A DNA stretch of 64,000 nucleotides from Chromatiales bacterium (ex Bugula neritina AB1) (lineage in GTDB: Bacteria > Pseudomonadota > Gammaproteobacteria > Granulosicoccales > Granulosicoccaceae), in assembly GCA_001730015.1 (NCBI GenBank), contig MDLA01000126.1, forward strand, positions 238,829 through 302,828, read 5' to 3'. Position numbers and translations under genes: made by a program. The notes beneath the pieces are model-generated. The model saw only the letters and a list, made by a program, of their open reading frames with translations, was not told the origin of the DNA and made no database searches. Positions 18,182-27,731 of the stretch are shown piece by piece. How positions within the stretch are numbered: position 1 is the first letter of the stretch; each line of letters starts with the position of its first letter.

Positions 18182-18979
18182 ATGCGACTTAAATGGCTGA
18201 TACCGACCGTCTATATTATCTTCTTGCTATTGCCGATTTACTGGCTTCTGAATATGTCGTTCAAGAATACAAACGAGATACTTGGAACCTTTTCCTTATG
18301 GCCGCAAACCTTTACGCTCGAAAACTATAAGACTATCTTCACAGATCCCAGCTGGTACAACGGTTACCTGAACTCTATCAGCTATGTTGTGGTCAACAGT
18401 GTGGTCGCTGTGGCTGTTGCCTTGCCGGCAGCCTATGCTTTTTCACGGTACCGCTTTCTCGGTGACAAGCATTTGTTTTTCTGGCTGCTGACCAACCGGA
18501 TGGCGCCGCCGGCCGTATTTGCACTGCCTTTCATTCAGCTTTATTCCGCTGTGGGGCTGTTTGATACCGTGTGGGCAGTAGCGCTGGCACACTGTCTTTT
18601 TAATGTTCCGCTTGCCGTGTGGATTCTGGAAGGCTTTATGTCTGGTGTACCTAAAGAACTCGATGAAACTGCCTACGTAGATGGTTACTCCTTCCCCCGG
18701 TTTTTCCTGAGAATATTTATACCGACAATTACCTCTGGTATCGGTGTGGCTGCCTTTTTCTGCTTTATGTTTTCCTGGGTGGAACTGTTGCTGGCAAAGT
18801 CACTCACCTCTGTTGCCGCCAAACCGATTGCAGCGGTAATGACAAAAACTGCCAGTTCTTCCGGGTATGAGCTTGGCTTACTGGCAGCAGCTGGTGCACT
18901 TACGCTGATACCAGGGGCGGTAGTTATCTGGTTTGTGCGTAATTATATTGCCAAGGGTTTTGCCCTTGGTCGTGTATAG
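18182..18979 (+). CDS. glpQ: Glycerol ABC transporter permease 2
   Basis: A 265-residue MalG-like permease with six predicted helices and an EAA loop in ELDETAYVDGYSFPRFFLRIFIP. A GAGGAG ribosome-binding site lies in the last codons of glpP. The short C-terminal tail RNYIAKGFALGRV is typical of this permease class. Forms the membrane channel together with GlpP. The symbol follows the ABC glycerol operons and should not be confused with the E. coli phosphodiesterase. Confidence 0.92.
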   Translation: MRLKWLIPTVYIIFLLLPIYWLLNMSFKNTNEILGTFSLWPQTFTLENYKTIFTDPSWYNGYLNSISYVVVNSVVAVAVALPAAYAFSRYRFLGDKHLFFWLLTNRMAPPAVFALPFIQLYSAVGLFDTVWAVALAHCLFNVPLAVWILEGFMSGVPKELDETAYVDGYSFPRFFLRIFIPTITSGIGVAAFFCFMFSWVELLLAKSLTSVAAKPIAAVMTKTASSSGYELGLLAAAGALTLIPGAVVIWFVRNYIAKGFALGRV

Positions 18980-18989
18980 GGAGCCGCAG

Positions 18990-19022
18990 ATGAACTCGAA
19001 TCGGAGATGTGCTGAATGCTGA
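18990..19022 (+). promoter_or_regulatory. Possible 10-codon ORF overlapping the DUF2160 start
   Basis: ATG at 18990 follows AGGGAG and encodes MNSNRRCAEC, with TGA at 19020-19022 overlapping the first codons of the DUF2160 gene. The DUF2160 gene has its own GGAG nine bases before its ATG, so this small frame may be accidental. Confidence 0.25.
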
Positions 19023-19294
19023 ACTGGATGGCCTGGACCTGGCCAACGGCCGGATTTTTCCTTTTTATCCTTGCATGTCTGATCACCATGTCTATCTGGG
19101 AACGTATCAGCCCCGGGGGTAATCCAAGGCATGGAATCCTGGGGCTTGATACCACTCGTGGCGACAGACTGTTTATATCATTGCTCGGGAGTGCGTTTAT
19201 CCACCTCGCCTGGCTCGGATTCTTCGGTGCCCCTGTGTGGATAGGTTCCGGTATATCGGTGTTGTACTCAGTATGTGTATTCCGCTGGGTGTGA
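19016..19294 (+). CDS. glpU: DUF2160 small membrane protein of glycerol operon
   Basis: A 92-residue protein with about three hydrophobic segments (residues 9-26, 51-70, 75-90). DUF2160 proteins are regular members of ABC-type glycerol operons, placed after the permeases as here; their exact role is unknown but they may support the transporter. The conserved WTWPTAGFF and GLDTTRGDRLF segments are present. The ATG has GGAG nine bases upstream. The gene is followed by 200 bp before glpD. Confidence 0.85.
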   Translation: MLNWMAWTWPTAGFFLFILACLITMSIWERISPGGNPRHGILGLDTTRGDRLFISLLGSAFIHLAWLGFFGAPVWIGSGISVLYSVCVFRWV

Positions 19295-19495
19295 TGCGTT
19301 GCAACGTATGCTGTCAACTACCGTACCCGAACCGCACATGCGCTTCGAGTCCGGCATGGAATTTGGTGCCGTCCCGGTTGGCCATCAAGTTGATAGTATG
19401 TAAAGCAAGAGTCGGAGATTTCGCTCTATTGTCTGAATTATCCACACCTCTATCAGTTCAGATGTTAACGGGACAACTATTGTGAAGAATGAATC

Positions 19496-21013
19496 ATGAA
19501 TGAAGGCGACTATGATCTGATTATCATCGGTGGTGGAATTAATGGCGCAGGTGTAGCGAGAGACGCGGCTGGAAGAGGCCTGAAAGTTCTGCTTTGCGAA
19601 AAAGACGATCTTGCCATGCATACTTCATCAGCCAGTACCAAGTTAATCCACGGTGGATTACGTTACCTCGAATACTACGACTTCAAACTGGTGCGTCATG
19701 CACTGCAGGAGCGAGAAGTTTTGCTGCGCAGCGCTCCCCATATAATATGGCCCCTGCGGTTTATACTGCCGCATCATCGCGATTTACGCCCCCGCTGGCT
19801 TATTCGCCTTGGGCTTTTTTTATACGATCACATCGGTGGGCGTAAACTGTTGCCGAAGTCGCACTCCGTGGATTTGAAAAAACACACTAGCGGAGCAGCA
19901 TTACGGCAGGAATTCTCCAGCGGATTTGAATATTCAGACTGCTGGGTTCAGGATTCAAGGCTGGTTGTATTGTGTGCGCGCGATGCCGCAGACAAAGGGG
20001 CTGAAATACGTGTAAACACCCGATGCACAGATTTAACCGTCGCCCGGGACAATCAGGAGCGCTGGAATGTCGAATTGCAGGATCGCGCAACTGACAAAAA
20101 AGAAACACTGACCGCACGGGCGGTAGTTAATGCGGCAGGGCCGTGGGTAGAGGACGTGATTGGACTACAAAATCAGGGTGAATCGAAACACGGAGTTCGT
20201 CTGGTGAAGGGAAGCCATGTTGTGGTAAAAAAATTATTCGACCATGACTACACCTATATCTTTCAAAATGCTGACAATCGCATTTTGTTTGCAGTTCCCT
20301 ATGAAGGGAAATTTACCTTGCTGGGAACCACTGATATAGAAGTTTCCGGCGACCCGGAAACAGCCTCTGTTGAGCAGAAGGAAATAGATTATATTTGTAA
20401 CGCAGTCAGTGAGTATTTCAAGAGACCGGTTAAGCCCGAGAACGTAGTATGGTCTTATACAGGTGTCCGACCGCTATATGACGACGCGTCGGCTAATGCC
20501 AGTAAGGTAACACGTGACTATGTAATTCACATGAGCAAAAGCGGGCCACCACTGGTATCCATATTCGGTGGCAAAATTACCACTCACCGGAAATTGTCGG
20601 AAGAGGTAATGGATATGCTGGCTGAACCACTAAATGTTCAGGCGACTGCGTGGACCAAAATGGCCTGTCTGCCTGGTGGCGATATCGCTAATGCAGATTT
20701 CGAATCCTTTGTACAGCAAACAAAAGCGAAGTATCCATGGCTATCTGTGGATCTATTAAACGATTACACCCGCAACTATGGTACTCGTATTACCGGGATT
20801 CTGGCTGGCGCCAGCGCGATGACTGATCTCGGTGAGCACTTCGGTGGTGGACTCTATGCGGCGGAGGTGCAATACCTTGCCGATTATGAATGGGCCCGTT
20901 GTGCCGATGACATTCTCTGGAGACGTTCCCGCAAAGGTTTGCATGTGCCACCGGACTGTGCAGAAAAGATAGATCGATGGATGGAATCTAAAGGCATTCA
21001 CAGAGCAGCATAG
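19496..21013 (+). CDS. glpD: Glycerol-3-phosphate dehydrogenase, FAD-dependent
   Basis: A 505-residue membrane-associated flavoenzyme that oxidises glycerol 3-phosphate to dihydroxyacetone phosphate and feeds electrons to quinones. The FAD-binding motif GGGINGAGVARDAAGRG lies at about 13-29, and the STKLIHGGLRYLE substrate segment at about 47-59. Full length. It completes the pathway started by GlpK. A 200-bp gap before it leaves room for its own promoter, though I see no clear operator there. Confidence 0.95.
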   Translation: MNEGDYDLIIIGGGINGAGVARDAAGRGLKVLLCEKDDLAMHTSSASTKLIHGGLRYLEYYDFKLVRHALQEREVLLRSAPHIIWPLRFILPHHRDLRPRWLIRLGLFLYDHIGGRKLLPKSHSVDLKKHTSGAALRQEFSSGFEYSDCWVQDSRLVVLCARDAADKGAEIRVNTRCTDLTVARDNQERWNVELQDRATDKKETLTARAVVNAAGPWVEDVIGLQNQGESKHGVRLVKGSHVVVKKLFDHDYTYIFQNADNRILFAVPYEGKFTLLGTTDIEVSGDPETASVEQKEIDYICNAVSEYFKRPVKPENVVWSYTGVRPLYDDASANASKVTRDYVIHMSKSGPPLVSIFGGKITTHRKLSEEVMDMLAEPLNVQATAWTKMACLPGGDIANADFESFVQQTKAKYPWLSVDLLNDYTRNYGTRITGILAGASAMTDLGEHFGGGLYAAEVQYLADYEWARCADDILWRRSRKGLHVPPDCAEKIDRWMESKGIHRAA

Positions 21014-21178
21014 AAAAGGTAGAACGGAATAATAATGGCTGATCGGTGATATTAATGCAGCCACATAAATCCAAATGGACCGCCTGCTGTTTTGTTACGG
21101 AAATGGCCCCGATCTTCAGTTAATTACGATACATCCGTTAACTGAGTAGGAAGGGAATATTACTGAGCAACAGGCGAA

Positions 21179-21556
21179 TTGGATTCTTCTGTGGATATTG
21201 TAATTGTAGATGATGACGCTATGGTGCTAGCGCTGGTAAAGCGGGTTTTAAGAAACAGTATATACACCTATCGCTGTTTTTCTGTTCCGGATGAAGCAAT
21301 AGAATTCCTCAGTAAAAATCAAACAAAAATAATAGTTGTGGACTATCGGATGCCAAAAACAGACGGGCTTTCGGTTATTGAATCGATTCAATCGGTGATC
21401 AACAAGCGTGAAATGCCAGCGATCTTCCTTTGCTCCTCAATTGCGCTGCCGAAATCAGTGCAGACCATCGCCTTATCGTATGGCGTGATTCCATTGCTAA
21501 AAGACCGCTTGATGAGTAAGGATTGTATTGAAGGGCTCTGCATCGAAAGCAGGTGA
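21179..21556 (+). CDS. Stand-alone response-regulator receiver
   Basis: A 125-residue single receiver domain. The acidic pair DDD is at 11-13, phospho-acceptor D55 sits in VVDYRMPKTDG, and a lysine follows in PLLKDRL. There is no output domain, so it would work as a phosphate relay or by binding a partner. The start is uncertain: TTG at 21179 or GTG at 21191. It is the outermost gene of the signalling island and converges on the kinase at 21591-23531 with 34 bp between, so it may accept phosphate from it. Confidence 0.8.
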   Translation: MDSSVDIVIVDDDAMVLALVKRVLRNSIYTYRCFSVPDEAIEFLSKNQTKIIVVDYRMPKTDGLSVIESIQSVINKREMPAIFLCSSIALPKSVQTIALSYGVIPLLKDRLMSKDCIEGLCIESR

Positions 21557-21590
21557 GTTTAATGTTTCTCAGAAATTACCGTGGAGTCGC

Positions 21591-23531
21591 CTAAGCCGCT
21601 ATTTTTTCATACTCGGATTGCCAGATGAGTGGCCAGTCAAAAATGAACATGGTCCCTGTTTTTCCATCTGAAACTACTTTTATTGTACCGCCAAATCTAT
21701 CGACGATCTTCCGGACTAACGAAAGTCCCAGGCCACTCCCCTCGACAACATCCTTAGATTGCAATGTTTGGAACATGCCAAATATTTCGTCATGATATTG
21801 TGGGTCAATGCCCGGGCCGTCATCAGCTACTGAAAAATAAATGCGGGAATTTTTATAATTGACTTCAATATCGATAGTGCCGTGTGTCTGATTGTGGTGC
21901 TTTATTGCATTATTAATCAGATTGAGAAGAACCTGCCGCAATGGCGCAATCTGCGTTTTTACCAGCGGTGTCTCTAATTGAACTACATTGATCCTGAAAC
22001 GTTGTTCTGGATCAAGTAAGTCAGACAAACTTGCTACCATTTTCTCTACATTTAATAATTTCAGCTCATCATCTGAAAGCCCCGCTTTGGCGTACTCGAG
22101 TAAATCCGCTTGTAGGGATGATAGTCGGTTAACGCGACTAAGTAGCAGATCTACATTTTCAATAAAGTCCGCAGACATATCTTCTGTATCTTCCTTTATC
22201 CACTCAGCAAGTACCTTAATGGAGGCAAGTGGAGATTTTAAGTCGTGAGAGGCGGCGTAAGCGAACTGTTCCAAATCTTTGTTGGAACGCCTAAGTTCTT
22301 TTGCATTTGCCTTGAATACCCCGAGTGCAAGAGCCATCTGTCCTATTTCATCCCGACCTGAAATACCAACGGATCGATTTAGATTGCCGCTTGCTATATC
22401 ATTAACGGCTGATGTCAGATCCGCCATTCTTTTACTCAACTGCAGTTCAACTACAAAGTGAAGGACCAGTAAAATTAGGCTGAGTATAATTACCCCCACT
22501 ATTAAGAGTACGATAACTGTGTTCTTTAATGTTCTGTCAAATATCTCGGCAGATCTAAATGTATTTTGTTCCATTGATGTGGTATTGTTCTTAATTATTT
22601 CCGTTATTTTCCCCAAGATTCTGTATTTTTCTAATTGGCTTGCCTGGAATTTAGTATGGTATTCAATGCGAGATCGTTCGTTCGCGACTACACCATTTTC
22701 ACCTAGGCTAAGGGTGCGGAATTTTGTGATTAGCTGTGCCAGATTTTTTCGCATCTCCGCGTCATTCAGGTCAACCAATAACTGCGTGATTCCCAGCGAT
22801 TCGAATTCCACTTCTCTATTTAATTCGTTAAGTTTATTATAATCTTCGTCGTGAATTGACGGCAATTCCGTTACCTTGTCTATAAGATTTGATAGCCGAA
22901 ACGAAATCTCGGTCAATTGTGCCTGGGTCTTCCCGTGGTTATTGAGTGATTGTCTTTGATCCTGGTTGAAATTGTTGGATTCGGTAGAACGCAACACCGT
23001 TTGCAGGCTGTTCTTGTAGCCCGTTGCTGCACGTAGTAAGTATGGTTCGATAAGTGTGCTGAATGATTGTCGTAATTTCTTAATCTCGTCAATATCGGTT
23101 TTAGATATTTGTTCAATGGCCAGAAGTTCGGTTTTCAAATCAACTAATTCACTCCTAACTCTTTCTAGCGCTTCAAGCTCTTGTTCAAGCTCCGTAAGAC
23201 CGATGAATTGCTCTTCCATGGTTTTCATTGTGCTGAACACATCAGTACTGATCTGGGCCAACTTGTTGCCAATTGCCAGACTTGCTTCGTGTGATTCTTC
23301 AGTATTCAGCCTTTCAGCAACTTCTGAAAAGTTGGATAACAGAGCAGCAAGGTGTTGAGAATTCACTAGTGCCGGAACAGATCGCGCAATAGTATGTTCT
23401 TTCGCGTGAATTAGTTTGTTGAGCTGATAGCCCCCGATAGTGAATGCAATCAGTATTAAAGCTATTATGGATCCGAATACGACTCGTAGTTTCCGGGTAA
23501 CAGGCATATCCGACAAATGAATAGAGAGCAT
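21591..23531 (-). CDS. Membrane histidine kinase with large helical (TorS-like) sensor
   Basis: A 646-residue kinase. Helices at about 17-36 and 336-360 enclose a roughly 300-residue periplasmic domain that is almost all helical, ending with a segment LGENGVVANERSRIE (276-290) resembling the membrane-proximal part of TorS sensors. HAMP covers about 361-413. The phospho-acceptor is H429 in YAASHDLKSPLASIK; the ATPase has LINNAIKHH, DDGPGIDP and GSGLGLSLVRKIV. TorS senses through a periplasmic binding protein, and an orphan binding protein is encoded at 24188, which suggests a similar pair. The TorS resemblance is my judgement from pattern. Confidence 0.85.
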   Translation of the reverse strand: MLSIHLSDMPVTRKLRVVFGSIIALILIAFTIGGYQLNKLIHAKEHTIARSVPALVNSQHLAALLSNFSEVAERLNTEESHEASLAIGNKLAQISTDVFSTMKTMEEQFIGLTELEQELEALERVRSELVDLKTELLAIEQISKTDIDEIKKLRQSFSTLIEPYLLRAATGYKNSLQTVLRSTESNNFNQDQRQSLNNHGKTQAQLTEISFRLSNLIDKVTELPSIHDEDYNKLNELNREVEFESLGITQLLVDLNDAEMRKNLAQLITKFRTLSLGENGVVANERSRIEYHTKFQASQLEKYRILGKITEIIKNNTTSMEQNTFRSAEIFDRTLKNTVIVLLIVGVIILSLILLVLHFVVELQLSKRMADLTSAVNDIASGNLNRSVGISGRDEIGQMALALGVFKANAKELRRSNKDLEQFAYAASHDLKSPLASIKVLAEWIKEDTEDMSADFIENVDLLLSRVNRLSSLQADLLEYAKAGLSDDELKLLNVEKMVASLSDLLDPEQRFRINVVQLETPLVKTQIAPLRQVLLNLINNAIKHHNQTHGTIDIEVNYKNSRIYFSVADDGPGIDPQYHDEIFGMFQTLQSKDVVEGSGLGLSLVRKIVDRFGGTIKVVSDGKTGTMFIFDWPLIWQSEYEKIAA

Positions 23532-23597
23532 GGTGGTAAGTCCACTTATTAGTGGTGCCTTTGTAAATAGAAAATAGCGTAATTGCTATTCGGGGAT

Positions 23598-24044
23598 TTA
23601 TCTTGGCAGTACAACAAGCCGGGCGTACCCGTGAATCATTTCCAACGCGCTTTTAAGCGACTCGGTTGGATTGTCTTTTACAATGTATCCGGCAATGTTT
23701 TTGTCGTAGGCCGAGGCGATGTCTTCTGGGGCGTCAGAAGTGGTGAGTACAAATATAACTAGTTTCCTGTAGCGATCGTTCTTCCTTATGTTATCCAAAA
23801 ACTCCAGGCCGCCCATTCTAGGCATGCTTAGGTCCAGGGTAATTATAAACGGTGGAAGTGTATTTGTGTCTGTGATATTCCTGTCGAGAATCTCCAAAGC
23901 TTCGATACCGTCTTTGGCTATAAATACGGGATTGGCAATTTTTAGCTGCTTTATCGATCGCTGTATGGATTTAATGCTAACCAGATCATCGTCAACTATC
24001 AGAAAATTAACCGTGTCATACGAAATAGAATTCTCTGAGATCAT
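23598..24044 (-). CDS. Stand-alone response regulator (Rcp1-like)
   Basis: A 148-residue receiver, larger than CheY because of an extended loop before the phospho-acceptor, as in cyanobacterial Rcp1-type regulators. The acidic triplet DDD is at about 18-20, the acceptor aspartate in TLDLSMPRMGG near residue 71, and the lysine in GYIVKDNP. No DNA-binding domain. It is 66 bp upstream of the TorS-like kinase on the same strand, so the two are probably co-transcribed. Its SHDLKSPLA-type kinase partner is a common companion of Rcp1-like receivers. Confidence 0.88.
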   Translation of the reverse strand: MISENSISYDTVNFLIVDDDLVSIKSIQRSIKQLKIANPVFIAKDGIEALEILDRNITDTNTLPPFIITLDLSMPRMGGLEFLDNIRKNDRYRKLVIFVLTTSDAPEDIASAYDKNIAGYIVKDNPTESLKSALEMIHGYARLVVLPR

Positions 24045-24187
24045 GGCTATCCTTTTTTCTTAAGCTTTACGTTGCCATTATAGCACCCGGAGTTGATACT
24101 GTGTTCTGGTTTCTTTGCATGAACCGTGCAAGCGCTCCACATTAATTAGTAGTGCCTCACCTGGAATTCATTGAATAAGGAAATTAT

Positions 24188-25660
24188 ATGAAGCTGCACG
24201 ATGGATGTTCCCCAAGCACTGAGAGAAGACTCCTTCTGTCTGTAATTGCAGGAAGCCTGGTGGTATCAGGGCTGCCAAAAATCGCCCACGGTGTTGGGGA
24301 CGATCTACATGTGAAGGCCGCTGAGAAAGCCAGAAGACTGTCCGCAAATGGGTCTAAAGTTCTGAAGTTGCTGATCCCAAAAGGTTGTAGTGAGAACGTT
24401 GCACCTGTGATAAGCGCTTTTAACGAGATGACTGGTATCCTTGTGGAAACCACAGAGGCTGCTGTGGATGATATTAATACTCAACTCTTGTTGGAATCGA
24501 TGACTGGCGCTGGTGTTCATGACCTCGCGCTGCCGGCAACGTTTGGTCTGCCTGATTTGGTCTCAGCCCGGGCAATCATCCCACTCACAGAATATGCAAA
24601 AAAGCATGAGCCATTGGGGTTTCGCGAGGCTGTTCTATACAACATAGGGGATAGTTTTGATGATCAGATCTACGGCTTTCAGGCCGATGGCGACGCTTAT
24701 TTAATGTTTTATAATCGAGAATATCTCGAGAATGTTGACGAGCAAAAACGCTATGAGGACAAATTTGGTGAGATGTTGTCCATACCCCGAACATGGCATG
24801 AGCTTGATCAGCAACTAGCGTTTTTCCACCGACCGGAGACAAAGCAATACGGTGGTTTATTATTTCGCACGGCAGGATATCTGGGGTGGGAATGGTGGGT
24901 GCGTTTTCACGCAAAGGGGTATTGGCCATTATCTCCAACTTTAGAGCCGCAGATAAATAACGCCGCTGGGATTCAGGCTCTGGAAGAGATGATTCAAGCC
25001 TCTCAATATTTAGCGCCTGGTGCAGAATCATTGGGGCTATTCGCTAATTGGGAGCGCTATAGTCACGGGGATATATACTGCAATATTGGATGGGGTGGTT
25101 CACAAAAATATCTTAATGGGCCAAAGTCAGCAATTAGGGGAAAAATGGTTTATGGCCCAACGCCGGGTGGTATTGTTGATAACAAATTACTTCTTACACC
25201 CTATTTTAACTGGGGGTGGAATTACGTCGTTACAACCGGGAGCAATGTACCGGAGCTTGCCTATCTTTTTGCTTTATTTTCTTCAAGTTCGATAATGTCT
25301 ACAGAGTCTGTTAGGCAGCAAGGGGGCTATTTCGATCCGTTTAGACCGGAGCATTATCAGGACACGGAAATACAAAGAATATATTCCCAAGAGTTTCTGT
25401 CAGTTCATCAGGATAGCTTGAAAAACTCCATACCTGATTTGTATCTGGCAAATCAAGGGCAATACATCCAGACTCTTAACAACTGGTTGGATCGAGCGCT
25501 ATCAGGGGCGGTAACTGCAACTGAGGCTTTGAACAGGGTTGCAGAGCACTGGAATATTATTAATGATCGATCTGATATCAGGCTGCAACAGGAGCGGTGG
25601 CGAAATCTCCGTGGAAAGTACCCGGAGACTGTCCGGAATCTACTTCGTGATATAGTATAA
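24188..25660 (+). CDS. Orphan family-1 solute-binding protein
   Basis: A 490-residue exported binding protein. The N-terminus TERRLLLSVIAGSLVVSG resembles a twin-arginine signal (RRLLLS), so Tat export is possible. The sequence TGILVETTEAAVDDINTQLLLESMTGAGVHDLAL and the long W- and Y-rich middle fit sugar/polyol binding proteins distantly related to GlpV. No permease or ATPase genes flank it; the neighbours are signalling genes on the opposite strand. It may deliver a ligand to the TorS-like kinase or serve a remote transporter. The ligand is unknown. Confidence 0.82.
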   Translation: MKLHDGCSPSTERRLLLSVIAGSLVVSGLPKIAHGVGDDLHVKAAEKARRLSANGSKVLKLLIPKGCSENVAPVISAFNEMTGILVETTEAAVDDINTQLLLESMTGAGVHDLALPATFGLPDLVSARAIIPLTEYAKKHEPLGFREAVLYNIGDSFDDQIYGFQADGDAYLMFYNREYLENVDEQKRYEDKFGEMLSIPRTWHELDQQLAFFHRPETKQYGGLLFRTAGYLGWEWWVRFHAKGYWPLSPTLEPQINNAAGIQALEEMIQASQYLAPGAESLGLFANWERYSHGDIYCNIGWGGSQKYLNGPKSAIRGKMVYGPTPGGIVDNKLLLTPYFNWGWNYVVTTGSNVPELAYLFALFSSSSIMSTESVRQQGGYFDPFRPEHYQDTEIQRIYSQEFLSVHQDSLKNSIPDLYLANQGQYIQTLNNWLDRALSGAVTATEALNRVAEHWNIINDRSDIRLQQERWRNLRGKYPETVRNLLRDIV

Positions 25661-26050
25661 GCCGTGTGTTGACGCTGTTGAATACATGCAAAATTCCCGC
25701 AGGTTTTTCGTCTGATCTCTCAAGGTGGAGGAAATAACCGATATTTATCAACATTTTCGCATTCCGCCAGTGACACACTTACTTTTTTTAAGGTTCACCT
25801 GTTCGGATTGGGGTTGCACCTGTAGTTTTTCCGGGATAGGTGTATTAATGAAGAATATTCATTCGTAAAACCAATTGCAGACCAGTTTCGACGTCTGTTA
25901 TCTTTGGGTATTAACTGTCGCTGGTGCTGTGCAGTAAGTGCTTATTTTTACTGTGTAAGAATTTGACGGTGTAATTCTAATCTGATCAACAGAAAAAGGC
26001 AGATTCTGGTACCTAATATTTGTGAAAGTTTGAGGCATGATGAATGATCG
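25661..26050. other. Intergenic stretch without recognisable feature
   Basis: About 390 bp between the binding-protein gene and the decayed receiver. Short frames occur but lack ribosome-binding sites and conserved motifs. I see no terminator with a T-run, although a run of seven T at 25787-25793 is present. Confidence 0.5.
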
Positions 26051-26406
26051 CTAACGCGTTACAGAGTTGTCCTGCGTTGAAAGGTTGCTCCAGTAAAAGT
26101 GTTGATGAATTAATGGTGCAGATGAATAAGTGACTGATATCTCTTGGTAGTCGGTGCCGCCGTTGGCGCTAATGATGGCTACCGGAAAATTGTCGATGTC
26201 CGGATTGTTCCGTATTTGTTTTGCTATCGACAAGCCATTGCCATCGGGCAGATTAATAATAATTCGGGTTTTCTACTAACCAACATAGACATTGCCGACG
26301 CCACGTTTACTGCTGTATAAGGTTTTTAGCCCATTGAGATCAGCCGTTTTTTCAGCACCAGGGTAAGTCTTTATCATCTTCAACCAACCAGTACCTTTGT
26401 AGTCAT
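26051..26406 (-). pseudogene. Decayed response-regulator receiver
   Basis: Reading leftward from the ATG at 26406 gives MTTKVLV, then a one-base insertion before VEDDKDL, the standard receiver opening. Several stops follow. Further on another frame gives IIINLPDGNGLSIAKQIRNNP and FPVAIISANG, which match the phospho-acceptor loop and beta-4 of receivers; the acceptor aspartate itself is Asn here. The C-terminal part with the lysine is lost. It lies 18 bp from the kinase gene at 26424, where a paired receiver would be expected, so it was probably its partner or a duplicate. Confidence 0.75.
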
Positions 26407-26423
26407 GGCATTATCTTCCTTGT

Positions 26424-27638
26424 TTATTGAGGTTTCAGGTGCGGCAGCTTGACGTAAAATTGGCTGCCGCTTCCTACCTCGCTTTCTGCCCAGATACTTC
26501 CTTCATGAAGCACAACAATCTCACGCGCGATGCTAAGACCAAGACCTAGGCCGGCTCCTGTATACTCATGATTTTCATCACCTATCTGATATAATCGGTT
26601 GAATATACTATTCAGATGTTGTTCATCGATACCGCAACCTGAGTCACTTACACAGAAGCAGATGGCGGATTCAGAATTATTCATGGATATCCGAATTATG
26701 CCTTCTTGCGGGGTGTATTTGATTGCATTGGAGAGTAGATTGGAAAGGACTTGTATTATTCTGTCTCCATCTACAAAGAGTTCAAAGTTCTCCCCCTCTG
26801 TTGGTGCTTCTAATTTGATTCCTCTATCTTCTACAGCGCGAGTGCATGAGGCTATAGTACGAGTGAGTATACTATTAACATCTGTTGGACTTTTGTGTAA
26901 CGTTATTTTTCCGGCATCAAGCCGTGTCATCTCTACTAAATCGTTGAAATGACTTGTGATTTGATCGCAGCTGGCTAGTGCGTAGTCCAAAGCTTCGGCT
27001 TGCTGGTCGGTTATTGGCCCTAGTACTTTATCTCTAACTAATGAAACAAATTCTCGATTGGCGGCAAGTGGTGTTTTGACTTCGTGAGAAACAGTTTGAT
27101 AAAAATCCCTGATTTCTCTGCTTCTCTCATGCAGGGTTTGATTGGCCTGCTCAAGTTCAATGGTTCTCTGTCGAATAGATTTTTGGAGTTCATGCTTTGC
27201 CATAGCATTTTTCATTGATCGGACGAGTGATTCTTTGTTGACCAGGTGCTTTGGAAGAAAATCATAGGCGTTTGCCCGGAGTGCTTCTCCGGCTGCAGAC
27301 GCTCCCCCGTCTGCTGTTAACATGATCGCAGGCGGCGGAAGGGTGTCGATTTCCGATTGTAATTTATGCAGAAACTTGGAGCCTGATAGATCTGGTAGGT
27401 TGTAGTCTATTATCAGGACACTATAATTATTTGATAGGCATTTTTCCAATGCGTCTAATGATACGCAGCAGGTGTCGATGATTGCCGATTTGAATTTCTG
27501 AGTTATATAGCGGGATACTAGATGTGCGTATGCTGCATCATCATCGAGTATTAGAACCGAGATGGGTGTAATTGTTTCAGAATAGTCATGCATATGTAGA
27601 TCTAGATTGCACGCTGCGTTATTCACAGGAATTTCCAT
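26424..27638 (-). CDS. Soluble hybrid kinase: receiver-HisKA-HATPase
   Basis: A 404-residue protein without membrane helices. An N-terminal receiver (about 25-145; acidic LDDDA, acceptor D78 in LIIDYNLPD, K130) is joined by a coiled linker (about 146-178) to a kinase core with H185 in QTVSHEVKTPL, N box LLSNAIKYTP and G2 GAGLGLGLSIAREI. Having the receiver first means it takes phosphate from another kinase and passes a signal through its own catalytic core. The start may be the internal ATG at residue 16. Probably co-transcribed with the receiver at 27933 and the small frame at 27732. Confidence 0.88.
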   Translation of the reverse strand: MEIPVNNAACNLDLHMHDYSETITPISVLILDDDAAYAHLVSRYITQKFKSAIIDTCCVSLDALEKCLSNNYSVLIIDYNLPDLSGSKFLHKLQSEIDTLPPPAIMLTADGGASAAGEALRANAYDFLPKHLVNKESLVRSMKNAMAKHELQKSIRQRTIELEQANQTLHERSREIRDFYQTVSHEVKTPLAANREFVSLVRDKVLGPITDQQAEALDYALASCDQITSHFNDLVEMTRLDAGKITLHKSPTDVNSILTRTIASCTRAVEDRGIKLEAPTEGENFELFVDGDRIIQVLSNLLSNAIKYTPQEGIIRISMNNSESAICFCVSDSGCGIDEQHLNSIFNRLYQIGDENHEYTGAGLGLGLSIAREIVVLHEGSIWAESEVGSGSQFYVKLPHLKPQ

Positions 27639-27731
27639 TTTTCTGAATGGATGCTCTAAGAGTGGTGGTTAGCACATCCAGCTTATCTGTAGAATGCAAA
27701 AGGAATATAATGCAGGGAAGCAGTTCCTTGT

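Noticed and set aside
19237..19485. An 82-codon plus-strand frame between DUF2160 and glpD
   Set aside because: It overlaps the DUF2160 gene in another frame and has no protein-like pattern.
25578..25778. A 66-codon minus-strand frame at the end of the binding-protein gene
   Set aside because: It overlaps the conserved C-terminus and lacks a start site.
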